NCBI RefSeq assembly: GCF_025685395.1
Contig: NZ_JAGSYA010000003.1
Coordinates: forward strand, 1-64,000
Length of the DNA stretch: 64,000 nucleotides
Direction of reading: 5' to 3'
Source of the DNA: Terriglobus tenax
GTDB taxonomy: Bacteria > Acidobacteriota > Terriglobia > Terriglobales > Acidobacteriaceae
Positions 18,539 through 28,077 of this stretch are shown piece by piece. The first letter of the stretch is position 1. Every line of letters starts with the position of its first letter. The translations under genes and the position numbers were made by a program. The notes under the pieces were generated by a model, which saw nothing but the letters and a program-made list of their open reading frames with translations, did no database searches and was not told the origin of the DNA.

Positions 18539-19645
18539 TCAGCCCGTCTGCTGATTGTTTTCCCGCTGCAGGCGCTCGTTCCAGGCGGCCAGAGGCTTGA
18601 TTTCCGGCTGGGGAAGCTCCCTTCCCTTAACCGAAGCGGCCGTGGACTCCGCCTGAGGGGCACGGGGCAGGAACCAGTCGTTCAGGATTCCGGCAACGGC
18701 CTGCGTCGTTTCCGGCGCCATGCCGTGGATGCGGGCAGCGAGCCACGCCTGCGGAGTAATGGTCAGCTCCGCTTTCCGGGCGGCGACGGCATGGAAGATG
18801 CGGTTGGCGGCGCGCTTGGTGCTGGCGGAAAGTCCCGGTGTGGTGGCCGCGGCGGCAAACCACTGGTACTCCTTCGCGGCATCGCCCCGGAACTGCGCCT
18901 GAACGTGCGAGCCGGTGCGCAACAGCCCCGGGCAGACGGTGGTGACGAAGATCTTTTTCGATTTCAGCTCGGAACGGAGACCTTCGGAGAAGCCGGTTAG
19001 GGCAAATTTCGACGCGGTGTAGGGCAGCATGTGCGGCATGGCCAGCTTGCCGCCGATGGACGCGATGTTGACGATAGAGCCGGAGCCACGCACCAGCATC
19101 TGCGGCAGGACGGCGTGAATGGTGTTGAGCGCGGAGAAGAAGTTCACGCGCATGGCCTCGTCAAAGGCGGAGATGGGCTGATCTTCGATGGGCCCGACCT
19201 GGATGATGCCGGCGTTGTTGATCAGAACGTCAACGCGGCCAAAGTGGGTGGTGGCGCGCTGGATCAGGTCTGCGGCCGCCTTCTCGTCGGTGAGGTCGCA
19301 GGGCACCAGAAGTACGTCCTCGGCGTATTTCACGGCGGCACGGTCCAGCAGCATCTGGCGGGCTCGGAGAAGCTCATCCGCATCGCGGGCGGCGAGCACC
19401 AGCGAGGCTCCGCCACGGGCAAAGCGCTGGGCGAGAGCCAGACCGAGGCCGCGCGATCCTCCGGTGATGACGACCACCTTGTTGCGGATGGCCTTCTTGC
19501 GCTTCTGTGCGACGTAGACCGCCCCGGCGGTAATGGCCATGCCGGCGGCGCCCAGAAGCACCTGCGCTGTGGGATTGGTGGCCGTGGCGGAGCGGTAAAG
19601 CTTGCGCAGCGCGAGTTTCTTGCCGATTTTGAAGAGGATGCCCAT
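18539..19645 (-). CDS. Short-chain dehydrogenase/reductase with N-terminal membrane segment
   Basis: 368 residues from MGILFKIGKK; a longer frame would cross the divergent MerR promoter. A hydrophobic segment near residues 28-46 (VLLGAAGMAITAGAVYVA) precedes the Rossmann fold: VITGGSRGLGLALA binds the nucleotide, NNAG is present, and the catalytic set is Ser in NIASIGG and YTASK. About 60 residues follow the core. The substrate is unknown. The gene lies back to back with the HspR-like gene, 93 nt apart. Confidence 0.9.
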   Translation of the reverse strand: MGILFKIGKKLALRKLYRSATATNPTAQVLLGAAGMAITAGAVYVAQKRKKAIRNKVVVITGGSRGLGLALAQRFARGGASLVLAARDADELLRARQMLLDRAAVKYAEDVLLVPCDLTDEKAAADLIQRATTHFGRVDVLINNAGIIQVGPIEDQPISAFDEAMRVNFFSALNTIHAVLPQMLVRGSGSIVNIASIGGKLAMPHMLPYTASKFALTGFSEGLRSELKSKKIFVTTVCPGLLRTGSHVQAQFRGDAAKEYQWFAAAATTPGLSASTKRAANRIFHAVAARKAELTITPQAWLAARIHGMAPETTQAVAGILNDWFLPRAPQAESTAASVKGRELPQPEIKPLAAWNERLQRENNQQTG

Positions 19646-19738
19646 GTCTTTTCTTTCAGACGGCAATTTGATGCACCCAGTTGCTAGACGGTGCTTCCGG
19701 AGTGCCAAACCGTCCAATATAGTGACAGAAGAACCATT

Positions 19739-20122
19739 ATGGCGACGAAGCGTAAATCGAAGGGTGCTTACATGATCTCGGCTGTGGCCGAGATGTATGA
19801 CATACATCCGCAGACGCTGCGCCTGTATGAGCGCGAAGGTCTGCTGCGTCCGTCGCGGTCGGACGGAAACACGCGGCTGTACACCGATGAAGACCTGGAG
19901 CGGCTGGAGTTCATCCTGAACCTGGCGCGCGACCTGGGAGTAAACATCGCCGGCATCGCCATTGTTCTGCAGATGAGGGAGCGCATGGAAGAGATGAACC
20001 GCCAGATGCAGAACTTTGTGGAATACGTCCGCACGGAGATGCTGACCCGCATGCAGCAGGCACAGCAGCCGCAGGGGCCGGGACTTGTGCCCTTCAAGCG
20101 GCCGGTGAATCCGAAAAAATAA
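19739..20122 (+). CDS. MerR-family regulator, HspR-like
   Basis: 127 residues. The winged-helix domain reads YMISAVAEMYDIHPQTLRLYEREGLLRP and NTRLYTDEDLERLEFI, which is the HspR pattern rather than that of metal-sensing MerR; no metal-binding cysteines are seen. A coiled segment (residues about 80-105, MRERMEEMNRQMQNFVEYV) and a Gln/Pro-rich tail follow. HspR represses dnaK-type heat-shock genes in actinobacteria, but no dnaK, grpE or dnaJ gene is near. The next gene starts 6 nt downstream and should be co-transcribed. Confidence 0.88.
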   Translation: MATKRKSKGAYMISAVAEMYDIHPQTLRLYEREGLLRPSRSDGNTRLYTDEDLERLEFILNLARDLGVNIAGIAIVLQMRERMEEMNRQMQNFVEYVRTEMLTRMQQAQQPQGPGLVPFKRPVNPKK

Positions 20123-20128
20123 TCCACG

Positions 20129-21307
20129 ATGATCTTCTGGTTGTTACGCGTCCTGTTTTATCTCGTGTGCTTGGGTACGGTGACCTCGGCCATTTACACC
20201 GGCATGGTGGTGGTGGCCGCGTTGAAGTACAACACTCGCAAGCGCCGCGCCGAGCGGCTGCCCGCTGACTTTATTCCTGCTGTAAGTGCCTGCAAGCCGC
20301 TGCATGGCGAGGAGCCTGGGCTTGAGAAAAATCTCGCCAGCTTCTTTGAGCAGCAGTATCCCGGTGCGTGGGAGCTGATCTTTGTCGCCCGTCACGCGAG
20401 CGATGCGGGTCTGCAGCTGGCGCAGAAGGTGGGCGAGCGCTATCCGCAGGTGAAGGCGCGTTACCTGACCTGTGGCGAGCCGCAGTATCCCAATGCCAAG
20501 ATGTTTTCGCTCGGTGTGCTGGCTGAGGCTGCGGAGCATGAAGTCCTGGTGAGCAGCGATGCTGATGCACGCGTGGCCCAGGATTACCTGCTGCGCTGCG
20601 TGCAGGACCTGAAGGACGGCACGGTGCTTTCGTCGTGCCTGTACCGCGGCACCGTGGACGAGCCGAACCTGGCCACCGAACTGGACGCTATGGGCAAGAC
20701 GGTGGAGATGTGCGCCGGCGTTCTGGTGGCGACGATGGTGGAAGGTGGAACGAAGTTTTCGCTCGGCGTAACGATGATCCTGCACCGCCAGGCCTTTTAT
20801 GATGCCGGTGGCTACGAAGATCTGGGCCAGTACCATGCGGAGGACTTCATCCTGGGCAACCGGTTGGCCGAGCAGGGGAAGAAGGTCATCATGTCGCCGC
20901 ATGTGATCAACCTGATTGTGCCGAAGACGACGCTGAACCTGAGCTTCCGCAACCAGCTGCGCTGGATGCAGAGCACGCGCCGCTCGCGTCCGGCGGGACA
21001 TCTTGGTACCGGGCTGACCTTTGCCCTGCCCTTTGGCGTGCTGGGACTGATCTGGGGGCTGGCGGCGGGACGTCCGCTGCTGGGGCTTGGGTTCCTGGCC
21101 ATTGCCTGCATCAATCGCATGGTGAAGGCCTTCACCATGCTGTCAGTATTGGACGATCCGAACCGCACGCGCTATACGCTGCTGTATCCGCTGCGCGATC
21201 TGATGGGCGGCATCCTGTGGCTGTGCAGCTATCTGCCGGGTGAGATGTATTACCACGGCGGGCTGTATGAGCTGACGCCGGATGGCCGGTTGAAGCGGCG
21301 GAATTAA
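20129..21307 (+). CDS. Glycosyltransferase, ceramide glucosyltransferase (GT21)-like
   Basis: 392 residues. One N-terminal membrane helix and two or three C-terminal ones flank the catalytic core. Signature elements are SACKPLHGEEPGLEKNL near the start, SSDADARV (metal-site Asp), YHAEDFILG (catalytic Asp) and QLRWMQSTRR, the (Q/R)xxRW motif. The bacterial relative HpnI glycosylates hopanoids or lipids. No hopanoid genes are close, so the acceptor is unknown. Placed 6 nt after the HspR-like gene. Confidence 0.87.
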   Translation: MIFWLLRVLFYLVCLGTVTSAIYTGMVVVAALKYNTRKRRAERLPADFIPAVSACKPLHGEEPGLEKNLASFFEQQYPGAWELIFVARHASDAGLQLAQKVGERYPQVKARYLTCGEPQYPNAKMFSLGVLAEAAEHEVLVSSDADARVAQDYLLRCVQDLKDGTVLSSCLYRGTVDEPNLATELDAMGKTVEMCAGVLVATMVEGGTKFSLGVTMILHRQAFYDAGGYEDLGQYHAEDFILGNRLAEQGKKVIMSPHVINLIVPKTTLNLSFRNQLRWMQSTRRSRPAGHLGTGLTFALPFGVLGLIWGLAAGRPLLGLGFLAIACINRMVKAFTMLSVLDDPNRTRYTLLYPLRDLMGGILWLCSYLPGEMYYHGGLYELTPDGRLKRRN

Positions 21308-21348
21308 GATTCATCGCGTCTTTACACAGGTGCACTACCGTGTTGGCC

Positions 21349-22269
21349 ATGAATCGCCGCGACTTTCTTTCGTTTGCAGGAACCGCCGGGGCAGCCGTTG
21401 CCCTGGGAGCCGCCACGCCCTCCGCACAGGCTCAGCAGCCGGGCTTCCGCTTTATTTTTCTGACGGACACGCATATTCAGCCGGAGTTGAACGCGGCCAA
21501 GGGCTGCGAGATGGCGTTCAAGAAGATGCGTACGGAGAAGGTGGACTTTGCCATCCAGGGTGGCGACCATGTCTTCGACTCGCTGGAGGTGCCGACCTCG
21601 CGCGCTCTGAGCCTGTTTGACCTGTACGACAAGACGGCGCAGGACCTGAGCCTGAAGGTGCACCACACCATCGGCAACCATGATGTCCTGGGCATCTACC
21701 CGAAGAGCGGTGTTTCGCCGACCGATCCGCTCTATGGCAAGAAGACCTTTGAGGACCGCATGGGCGCGCGCTATCGCTCGTTCGACCACAAGGGTGTTCA
21801 CTTCGTGATACTGGATTCGATTGGCATCACGGACGACCGCGCTTACGAGGGCCGCATCGACGCGGCGCAGGTGGCATGGCTGGCCGATGACTTGAAGAAG
21901 CTACCGAAGGGAACGCCGGTGATTGTGACCAGCCATATCCCGATCATCTCGGCCTATGACCAGTACCTGAAGCCTTCGCCGAAGCCGGCGGCGCACCATG
22001 GCCTGACGGTGATCAACTCTTACGAGATGGTGACGCTGTTCCAGCAGTACAACGTGCTGGCGGTGCTGCAGGGCCACACCCATGTGAACGAGGTGGTGGA
22101 GTATCGCGGCGTGAAGTACATTACCGGCGGAGCGGTGAGCGGCAACTGGTGGAAGGGCACACACATGGGCGCTCCGGAGGGGTACACGGTGGTGTCAGTG
22201 GAGAACGGCAAGGTATTGACGCAGTACCAGACGTATGGCTTCCAGGCGGTGGTGCGGGAAGACAGTTAG
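21349..22269 (+). CDS. Tat-exported metallophosphoesterase
   Basis: 306 residues from MNRRDFLSFAG (a TTG at 21340 is the alternative start). The RR-DFL motif and an alanine-rich stretch ending QAQQ form a twin-arginine signal, so the folded enzyme should be exported. Dinuclear metal motifs of the calcineurin-like family are all present: LTDTHI, QGGDHVF, TIGNHDV, VTSHIP and LQGHTHVN. The substrate is not known. It lies 41 nt after the glycosyltransferase and may belong to the same transcript. Confidence 0.9.
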   Translation: MNRRDFLSFAGTAGAAVALGAATPSAQAQQPGFRFIFLTDTHIQPELNAAKGCEMAFKKMRTEKVDFAIQGGDHVFDSLEVPTSRALSLFDLYDKTAQDLSLKVHHTIGNHDVLGIYPKSGVSPTDPLYGKKTFEDRMGARYRSFDHKGVHFVILDSIGITDDRAYEGRIDAAQVAWLADDLKKLPKGTPVIVTSHIPIISAYDQYLKPSPKPAAHHGLTVINSYEMVTLFQQYNVLAVLQGHTHVNEVVEYRGVKYITGGAVSGNWWKGTHMGAPEGYTVVSVENGKVLTQYQTYGFQAVVREDS

Positions 22270-22278
22270 GGTTCGTGC

Positions 22279-22430
22279 CTGTCACCCCGACCCGAGGCGC
22301 AACATGCCGCAGGGACCTGCATTTGCTTTTTCTTGTCCGTCATTCCGCAGTGCAGCAAAGGAATCTGCTTCAGCCTTTGCCGTTCTTGTTCTTTTGTCTT
22401 CCTGAGCGCAGCGAAGGACCTGCTTTCTTC
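22279..22430 (+). repeat. Three tandem family A repeats (copies 7-9)
   Basis: Three degenerate units at about 22279-22320, 22334-22372 and 22394-22430, roughly 55-60 nt apart. Each begins GTCA or GTC and ends A(C/T)CTGC; the second reads TTCCGC-AGTGCAGCAAA-GGAATCTGC and the third CTTCCTGAGCGCAGCGAAGGACCTGC. T-rich linkers (TTTGCTTTTTCTTGTC) join them. They fill the gap between two convergent genes. Confidence 0.6.
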
Positions 22431-22473
22431 CACCCAGCCAGACTCGACCGGGGAGAGCAGGTCCCTGAATCCG

Positions 22474-23649
22474 CTACTTACAGCTCGCCGTCACCGGGTT
22501 GCACCGGAACCCGTCCGTAAACGGTTTTACCTGGTAGGTATTGCCGTAGATGTTCGGCTCCAGCGGGTAATCGGTGGAGATGATTTGCGCTCCGCTCCGC
22601 AGTGTTCCTTCGCGACGCGTGGTGTCGTTCTTGCGCGCTTCGTAGGTGTCAATGTCCGCGCGCGAGCGAACGAAGTATCCCTTGCGGACCAGCTCTTCCA
22701 CGCGGCCCGGCTTGATGGTCGCGTTGTCCACCATCACAAAGGCGGTATGCTTCATGCCCGGCAGGCCCTGCACAAACGCCGCTCGGCCTTCCAGGTTCTC
22801 ATGACCTTCCAGATACGGCGCAAACGCCTTGAAGTTCAGCCCCGGCACCAGGAACAGGAAGAGGAACTTGCCGCGTGTCTCGGATACTTTTGGCCATGCC
22901 TTGGCCAGTGCCGCCTCTTCCACGGTGGCGTGTGTCCCGCGCAGATCATCCGGCGTAAACAGCCGCTCGCGTCCCATCACGCGCACAATCTCCGTGTCCA
23001 CCTCGTCAAACGCTGCCTTGTCGAAGGCACCCACCGTAACCGCCCCTGGGACCACCTTCTCCAACCCGGACAGCTTCGGCTCCAGCAGAATGAAGACCGG
23101 GCTGTGGCCGGGGTTCGCATCCGACCACTGGCGCAACAGCTTCAGGCACTGCTGAAAGCGCGGGCACTGGCTGCGGAAGTCGATATCGGCCATGTGGAAG
23201 ACCTTCATGCCCGGCTGTTCCAACTGTTCCTCGTAGATGGGCGCAAGGTCGGTTTCCCCCTTGGCGCGTAGTTCCCGGTAAGGCAGCGGATCGGCATACA
23301 GGCCGCCCTTCGGATCGGCCTGCAGGTCCAGCTCCAGGCTGCGCACGCCGGCCCGCAGTTGCATCTCCAGCGGAGCCTGGATGTAATCCAGCCCATCGGC
23401 AAAGGCATCCGCCAGCGGATTCGGATGTTCTTCCTTCATCGCCGCAGCCTGCTCAGCCGGCATGTGCTGCATCATGCCCTCAATCATCGGCTTAAGCCGT
23501 GGACCCATCACCTGCATCACGCGCGGATCGGCGGGCATCTGGTAGCTATTGTGCGTGCCTACCACCTGAATCTGGTTAAGACGCAGATCGTTCTGTGCAA
23601 GGGCAGGTAGTACGCAGACCATCAGGGCCAAAGGAAGCAGCATTCTCAT
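22474..23649 (-). CDS. Secreted PI-PLC-like phosphodiesterase (Ca2+-dependent type)
   Basis: 391 residues with a signal peptide (cleavage near PALAQN). Contains QVVGTHNSYQ (first catalytic His) and GVRSLELDLQAD (acid ligands), the pattern of the Ca2+-dependent phosphoinositide phospholipase C-like family (PI-PLC-C1). The second His may be that in KVFHMADIDF. In related enzymes the fold is a TIM barrel that cleaves phosphodiesters. Bacterial substrates are unknown. It appears monocistronic. Confidence 0.83.
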   Translation of the reverse strand: MRMLLPLALMVCVLPALAQNDLRLNQIQVVGTHNSYQMPADPRVMQVMGPRLKPMIEGMMQHMPAEQAAAMKEEHPNPLADAFADGLDYIQAPLEMQLRAGVRSLELDLQADPKGGLYADPLPYRELRAKGETDLAPIYEEQLEQPGMKVFHMADIDFRSQCPRFQQCLKLLRQWSDANPGHSPVFILLEPKLSGLEKVVPGAVTVGAFDKAAFDEVDTEIVRVMGRERLFTPDDLRGTHATVEEAALAKAWPKVSETRGKFLFLFLVPGLNFKAFAPYLEGHENLEGRAAFVQGLPGMKHTAFVMVDNATIKPGRVEELVRKGYFVRSRADIDTYEARKNDTTRREGTLRSGAQIISTDYPLEPNIYGNTYQVKPFTDGFRCNPVTASCK

Positions 23650-23687
23650 GCTGCCGATCCTAGAGCAGGCGTGTAATCCTCAGGTAA

Positions 23688-24197
23688 ATGCCGCACCGCT
23701 CCTCACATCGCACCACCCGGCATCTTCTCGACGCGGGCCATGACCTCTCAGCATGCCTGCGCATGCTGCCGTCAGGGCTCTTCGCGCTGCTTGAAAGCAA
23801 GCTGCACCCGGTCACGGTCACCAACGGCCACGCCGCCCTGCTGCACCATGGGCAGGATGCCTTCGCAAGGTTCCGCTTCTGCATCACCCATTCCAGGCTT
23901 GAAGCCTCGCAGACTGCGGCTGGTACCTTCACCTACGATGGCCCGGTCGACGAGGCCGAGCAAGCCCTGCTCACCGCAGGCTTCCGCCGCCGCCGTGGCG
24001 CTCACGCCGGTCAACGCGAGTTCCGAACGCGCGGACACTGGCTTACCGGGGCAGACTCCGCGCACTTCCTCTTGTTTGAACTCCCGCTCCATCCCGGCAA
24101 CCCCGGCCGGACCCAGGGAGAGTTTCACTTCGGCGAACACACGCCCTACTCGCCCCTGGGCTGGCTGTTTCATTGGCTGCTGGAAGCGCACCGCTAG
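23688..24197 (+). CDS. Hypothetical protein
   Basis: 169 residues if read from the ATG at 23688; an ATG at 23763 (MLPSGLFAL) would give 144. No family is recognised, and neither start has a strong ribosome site. No signal peptide or membrane helix; several histidines and a hydrophobic C-terminus (SPLGWLFHWLLEAHR). It fills the gap between two minus-strand genes, and the opposite strand here is also open, so it might be non-coding. Confidence 0.5.
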   Translation: MPHRSSHRTTRHLLDAGHDLSACLRMLPSGLFALLESKLHPVTVTNGHAALLHHGQDAFARFRFCITHSRLEASQTAAGTFTYDGPVDEAEQALLTAGFRRRRGAHAGQREFRTRGHWLTGADSAHFLLFELPLHPGNPGRTQGEFHFGEHTPYSPLGWLFHWLLEAHR

Positions 24198-24244
24198 CGT
24201 TACTCCAGAAAGCTCACAATTTCCGCGGCAATCGCGCAAAGGCG

Positions 24245-25066
24245 TTATCGCTTGCGAGCTGTCACCTTCAGGAATTCGTTCTTCACCAGCGTGGAGATTG
24301 CAGGCGACTCCGACACGTTGTGCGAGCTCCACAGTTCGACCAGGTCGGCGCGCAGGGCAGCCTGCCCGGCTTCGTCCAGACGGTTGAAGGCCATCTGCGT
24401 CGGGCCGAAGTAGCGCCGGAAGAACTCGACGACCTCTGCCGGCGGAAGCGGAAGGTCGAAGTCGATCGGAACAATCTCCGTCGCAATCGCATCGAAGTAC
24501 GGCGACAGCCGTTCGCGCACGGTGGCCTCATCACCCCAAAGCACCGGCGGCGCCAGGCCAGGCGGAGGCGGAGCATGCTTGCTGCCGGTGCGGAACATGA
24601 GTCCGGAAAAGCTTGCCGGGTTCCAGTTGGCCATCGCCAGCAGGCCTCCTGGTTTCAGCACACGCGCCGCTTCGCTGGCCACCAGGGCCGGCCGCGGAGC
24701 GAACATGGCCCCGAACATGGTGACGACCATGTCAAAGCTCGCGTCCGCGTAAGCAAGCGCCTCGGCATCTCCCTCGTCGAACTGGATTTCCAGTCCCTCG
24801 GTTGCCGCGCGCTCCCGTGCCTGTGCCAGCAGGTTGGTGGCGATGTCGACTCCGGTGACCACGGCGCCCCGCCTCGCTTCCGGCAGCGCGGTGTTGCCGG
24901 TGCCGCAGGCAACGTCCAGCACGCGCATGCCGGGCGTAATGCCCAGGCCCGCGACAAAGCTCTCGGCGCCGCCGGAAATCGTCTTCGCTACCACGCCGAA
25001 GTCTCCGGCCATCCAGGTGGTTTTCATTGACTGCTTGATGTTTTCTATGGGAACGGGGGAGTCCAT
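24245..25066 (-). CDS. Class I SAM-dependent methyltransferase
   Basis: 273 residues. The AdoMet-binding motif is VLDVACGTGNTALPEA (residues about 49-64), followed by GVDIA, FDEGDAEALAYADASFD and VLKPGGLLAMANW, the order of the UbiE/Methyltransf_11 type. The acceptor is unknown; the C-terminal third, which would bind it, has no distinctive motif. It is 60 nt downstream of the FecR-like gene on the same strand. Confidence 0.9.
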   Translation of the reverse strand: MDSPVPIENIKQSMKTTWMAGDFGVVAKTISGGAESFVAGLGITPGMRVLDVACGTGNTALPEARRGAVVTGVDIATNLLAQARERAATEGLEIQFDEGDAEALAYADASFDMVVTMFGAMFAPRPALVASEAARVLKPGGLLAMANWNPASFSGLMFRTGSKHAPPPPGLAPPVLWGDEATVRERLSPYFDAIATEIVPIDFDLPLPPAEVVEFFRRYFGPTQMAFNRLDEAGQAALRADLVELWSSHNVSESPAISTLVKNEFLKVTARKR

Positions 25067-25126
25067 CGTGCACCTCGCGCCACAAGGGTAACCCGCTTCT
25101 GCAGCTGCGACGCGATGAAAAACGAT

Positions 25127-26058
25127 TTACTTGCCGCCGAAGATGCGCCTGAAGAAGTGGCCAATGGACTGGAAGGCATTGCGCTTCGGCTCCGCCTCGG
25201 GCTTTGCAGACGGCGGGGCCGAGGCGGGCTGCGCGGCTGCGGGTTCAGGCTTCGGCGCGGGCTTGGGTGCATTGCCATCCACCGTGAAGGCAGTCGTCAC
25301 CTGCGTATGCACCTCTCCGGGAGGAGCCTGAGGAACCTCGGGGCCGGGAGCCAGTCCGGCGGCCTGCGCCTCCGGGAAAGGGTGCTCCGCGGCGGCCTGC
25401 GAAGGTGTCAGCGGCTTGCCGTCAGCCACCTGCACGGCCACCGGCGCGGGCTGTGGTGCAGGACACCCGCAGTTGGTCGTCTCCGTGTCGATCACCTTGG
25501 TCATCGATCCGCCGACAAATAGCAGATGCTGGCCCGGCTTGATGAAATAGCCCTCGGGTCCGAAGGGATTCGTCACATGCAGCGGTGGAGTCTCTGGCCG
25601 GCTGCGATTGTCCACGCAGGTATCGCCATTCGGCGTCACACGCAGCCGCAGGTCGAGCAGACCGGTTCCGGTGACCTGGAAGCGCAGGTCCGGGGTCATC
25701 AGCGTGTCGGCTGCGGTTGCCGGAAAGCTGGCCTCCAGTGCGCCACGATCCAGGGCGAGCAGCAACGGCGGATTCGCCGCGCTGGCCTGCGAAACGTGAA
25801 CGGACGAGGTCGAGCAGACCTTCACCGACCCGCCGCGCGTCAGCGTCAGCTCCGCCGTGCGGTTGGTCGCCGCGGTAATCGAACCCTGGTTGGCAATGGT
25901 GGCCTTCTGGTTGGAAACCGTCACCAGGCCGGAGACTGAGGCATTCTCGGTGATCACGGTGCCGATCGGCTGCTGTGCCAACGCGGGCAAAGCTGCGGTC
26001 AGCAGAACCCACCCTAGCGTTACGAGGATGGGGCACCCGGGCTGGAAAGAATATGTCA

Positions 26059-26059
<1 letters not shown>
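25127..26059 (-). CDS. Secreted FecR-like protein with Pro/Ala-rich tail
   Basis: 310 residues; signal peptide ends near PALAQQ. Residues 30-115 (VSNQKATIANQGSITAATNRTAELTLTRGGSVKV) are beta-rich and resemble the FecR-type beta-helix, an inference from pattern only. Residues about 245-290 are Pro/Ala/Lys-rich, and the C-terminus is basic and aromatic (IGHFFRRIFGGK). Its ATG shares one base with the TAA of the amidotransferase gene (TAATG), so the two should be translationally coupled. Confidence 0.72.
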
Positions 26060-26646
<587 letters not shown>

Positions 26647-26736
26647 AACTGAAAGTATCCCGTCTGTAGTGTATCTCTCTGCATTCCGCATCTTAGGAAT
26701 TACAGTAGTGTTCTCAAACGAAGGAGTACGAAGTCC

Positions 26737-27294
26737 GTGGGTTTACAAGCCTCTGGCGCCATCCTGATGGCGCTGTCAGCCGCTCTGCCGGCGCAGAAGG
26801 GACCTGTCGATACGGTGACGCCAGGGCTGGCGGAGCGCCGCCTCGCCGGTGTCGACATCAAGGCTGGCCACTACAAGCAGCCGGTGGAGCTGCACAAAAA
26901 CGCCGTCATGATGGAGAACGACGCCAATGGCTCCGGCGGCGGCGACGAGTCCGTCGAGTGGGATACGCCCACCTGCCACGTCCGCGTGCTGTCGAAGTAT
27001 GCCGACCCCTCCGCTCCGCGCACCACCTACTCCACCACCATTACCCGGCCGGAAGATCAGCCCGCCGTCAGCCAGCCGGAGCAGGGAAGCTGCGCCACGG
27101 CCAAAGGCGTCGGTATGGGCGATCCCGCCGCAAAGGCCATTGCAGCCTACGGCTCACGCGTCACCATTACCCCCGGCAAAAAGCCGCAGACCACGCTGCT
27201 GCACTGGGAGTGGAAGGACGGCACCACGCTTGAAATCACCATCGACGCCAACAGCGCCATCATCGGCCTGGACCTGACCGCCGAGGTGGATTAG
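26737..27294 (+). CDS. Secreted hypothetical protein
   Basis: 185 residues from a GTG preceded by AAGGAG at 11 nt. A short signal peptide is likely ([15 protein letters not shown]). The mature part has a single Cys pair candidate (TCHV and GSCA) that could form a disulfide, and a glycine-rich loop. No family recognised. It is divergent from the amidotransferase gene, 90 nt apart. Confidence 0.68.
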   Translation: MGLQASGAILMALSAALPAQKGPVDTVTPGLAERRLAGVDIKAGHYKQPVELHKNAVMMENDANGSGGGDESVEWDTPTCHVRVLSKYADPSAPRTTYSTTITRPEDQPAVSQPEQGSCATAKGVGMGDPAAKAIAAYGSRVTITPGKKPQTTLLHWEWKDGTTLEITIDANSAIIGLDLTAEVD

Positions 27295-27350
27295 GAACAC
27301 ACAGGTACAAGCTGTAAGAGGCAGTGTGCAAGGCACGCTGCTTTTCTTGT

Positions 27351-27409
27351 TTGTCATTCCGCAAGGATCTGGTTCTTAGCCAGCCCCACCCTCGCAACGT
27401 CAGGGTGGG
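27351..27409 (+). repeat. Family A (copy 10) plus family C (copy 3) composite
   Basis: TTGTCATTCCGCAAGGATCTGGTTCTTAG is followed at 27385-27409 by the stem CCCACCCT / AGGGTGGG with a 9-nt loop. This A-then-C arrangement also occurs at 40724-40796. Confidence 0.6.
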
Positions 27410-27426
27410 TTCGTGAGTCACAATCC

Positions 27427-28077
27427 TTACCCCTTGGCCTCTTCTTTCCACACCGGTCGCTTGATATCGAACTTGTCCCGTGTGCGCGTATATCCGCCGC
27501 CAAGTCCGCCCTGCATGCGGCCGATCTGGTGGATCGCGTCCGCGTCCAGGTGCAGCCGGTCCAGGTCGTAAAACGCCTGTGTGAGCACATGCGCATGCAC
27601 CACCTGCCCCAGCACAATCTTGCTTGAGGCGCCCGGTTGAATCGTCTGCAGAAGGCGGCACTCCAGCGCTGCGGGCGACTCCACAATGCGCGGCGTCTTC
27701 ACTGCCGTTCCCGCGGCCAGCGTCAGCCCGGCCAGCTCAATCTCATTCACGTGGTGCGGAGCTTCCACCGCCGTAATGTTCATCGCCTCGGCTGTCTCCT
27801 CCGTCACGATGTGGACGGTGAACTCTTCGGTTTCGAGGATGTTGGTGTAGGTATCCTTGTCCGCGCCCGTCGAGTGCGTGCTGAAGCCGACGCCTACCAC
27901 CGGCGGGTCTGACGACAGCAGGTTGAAGAACGAGAACGGAGCGGCATTTAGATGCCCGGCGGCCGACTGCGAAACGATCCACGCAATAGGGCGAGGCACC
28001 ACCACGGACGACAGCAGCTTGTAGGCATTTCCCGGCGTCATCGCGGCAATATCAAACGATGTGAACTCAAGGCTCAT
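27427..28077 (-). CDS. Flavin reductase-like FMN-binding protein
   Basis: 216 residues. Split-barrel flavoprotein marks are VVPRPIAWIVSQSAAGHLNAAPFSFFN near the N-terminus, followed by DPPVVGVGF and KDTYTNILETEEF. Such proteins bind FMN and reduce flavins with NAD(P)H or act in aromatic oxidation. The gene overlaps the preceding GT51-like gene by 4 nt (ATGA), so the pair is likely co-translated. The substrate is unknown. Confidence 0.9.
   Translation of the reverse strand: MSLEFTSFDIAAMTPGNAYKLLSSVVVPRPIAWIVSQSAAGHLNAAPFSFFNLLSSDPPVVGVGFSTHSTGADKDTYTNILETEEFTVHIVTEETAEAMNITAVEAPHHVNEIELAGLTLAAGTAVKTPRIVESPAALECRLLQTIQPGASSKIVLGQVVHAHVLTQAFYDLDRLHLDADAIHQIGRMQGGLGGGYTRTRDKFDIKRPVWKEEAKG

Noticed and set aside
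22279-22430. CRISPR array
   Set aside because: Units are degenerate with T-rich linkers, not exact repeats with unique spacers, and no cas gene is in the window.
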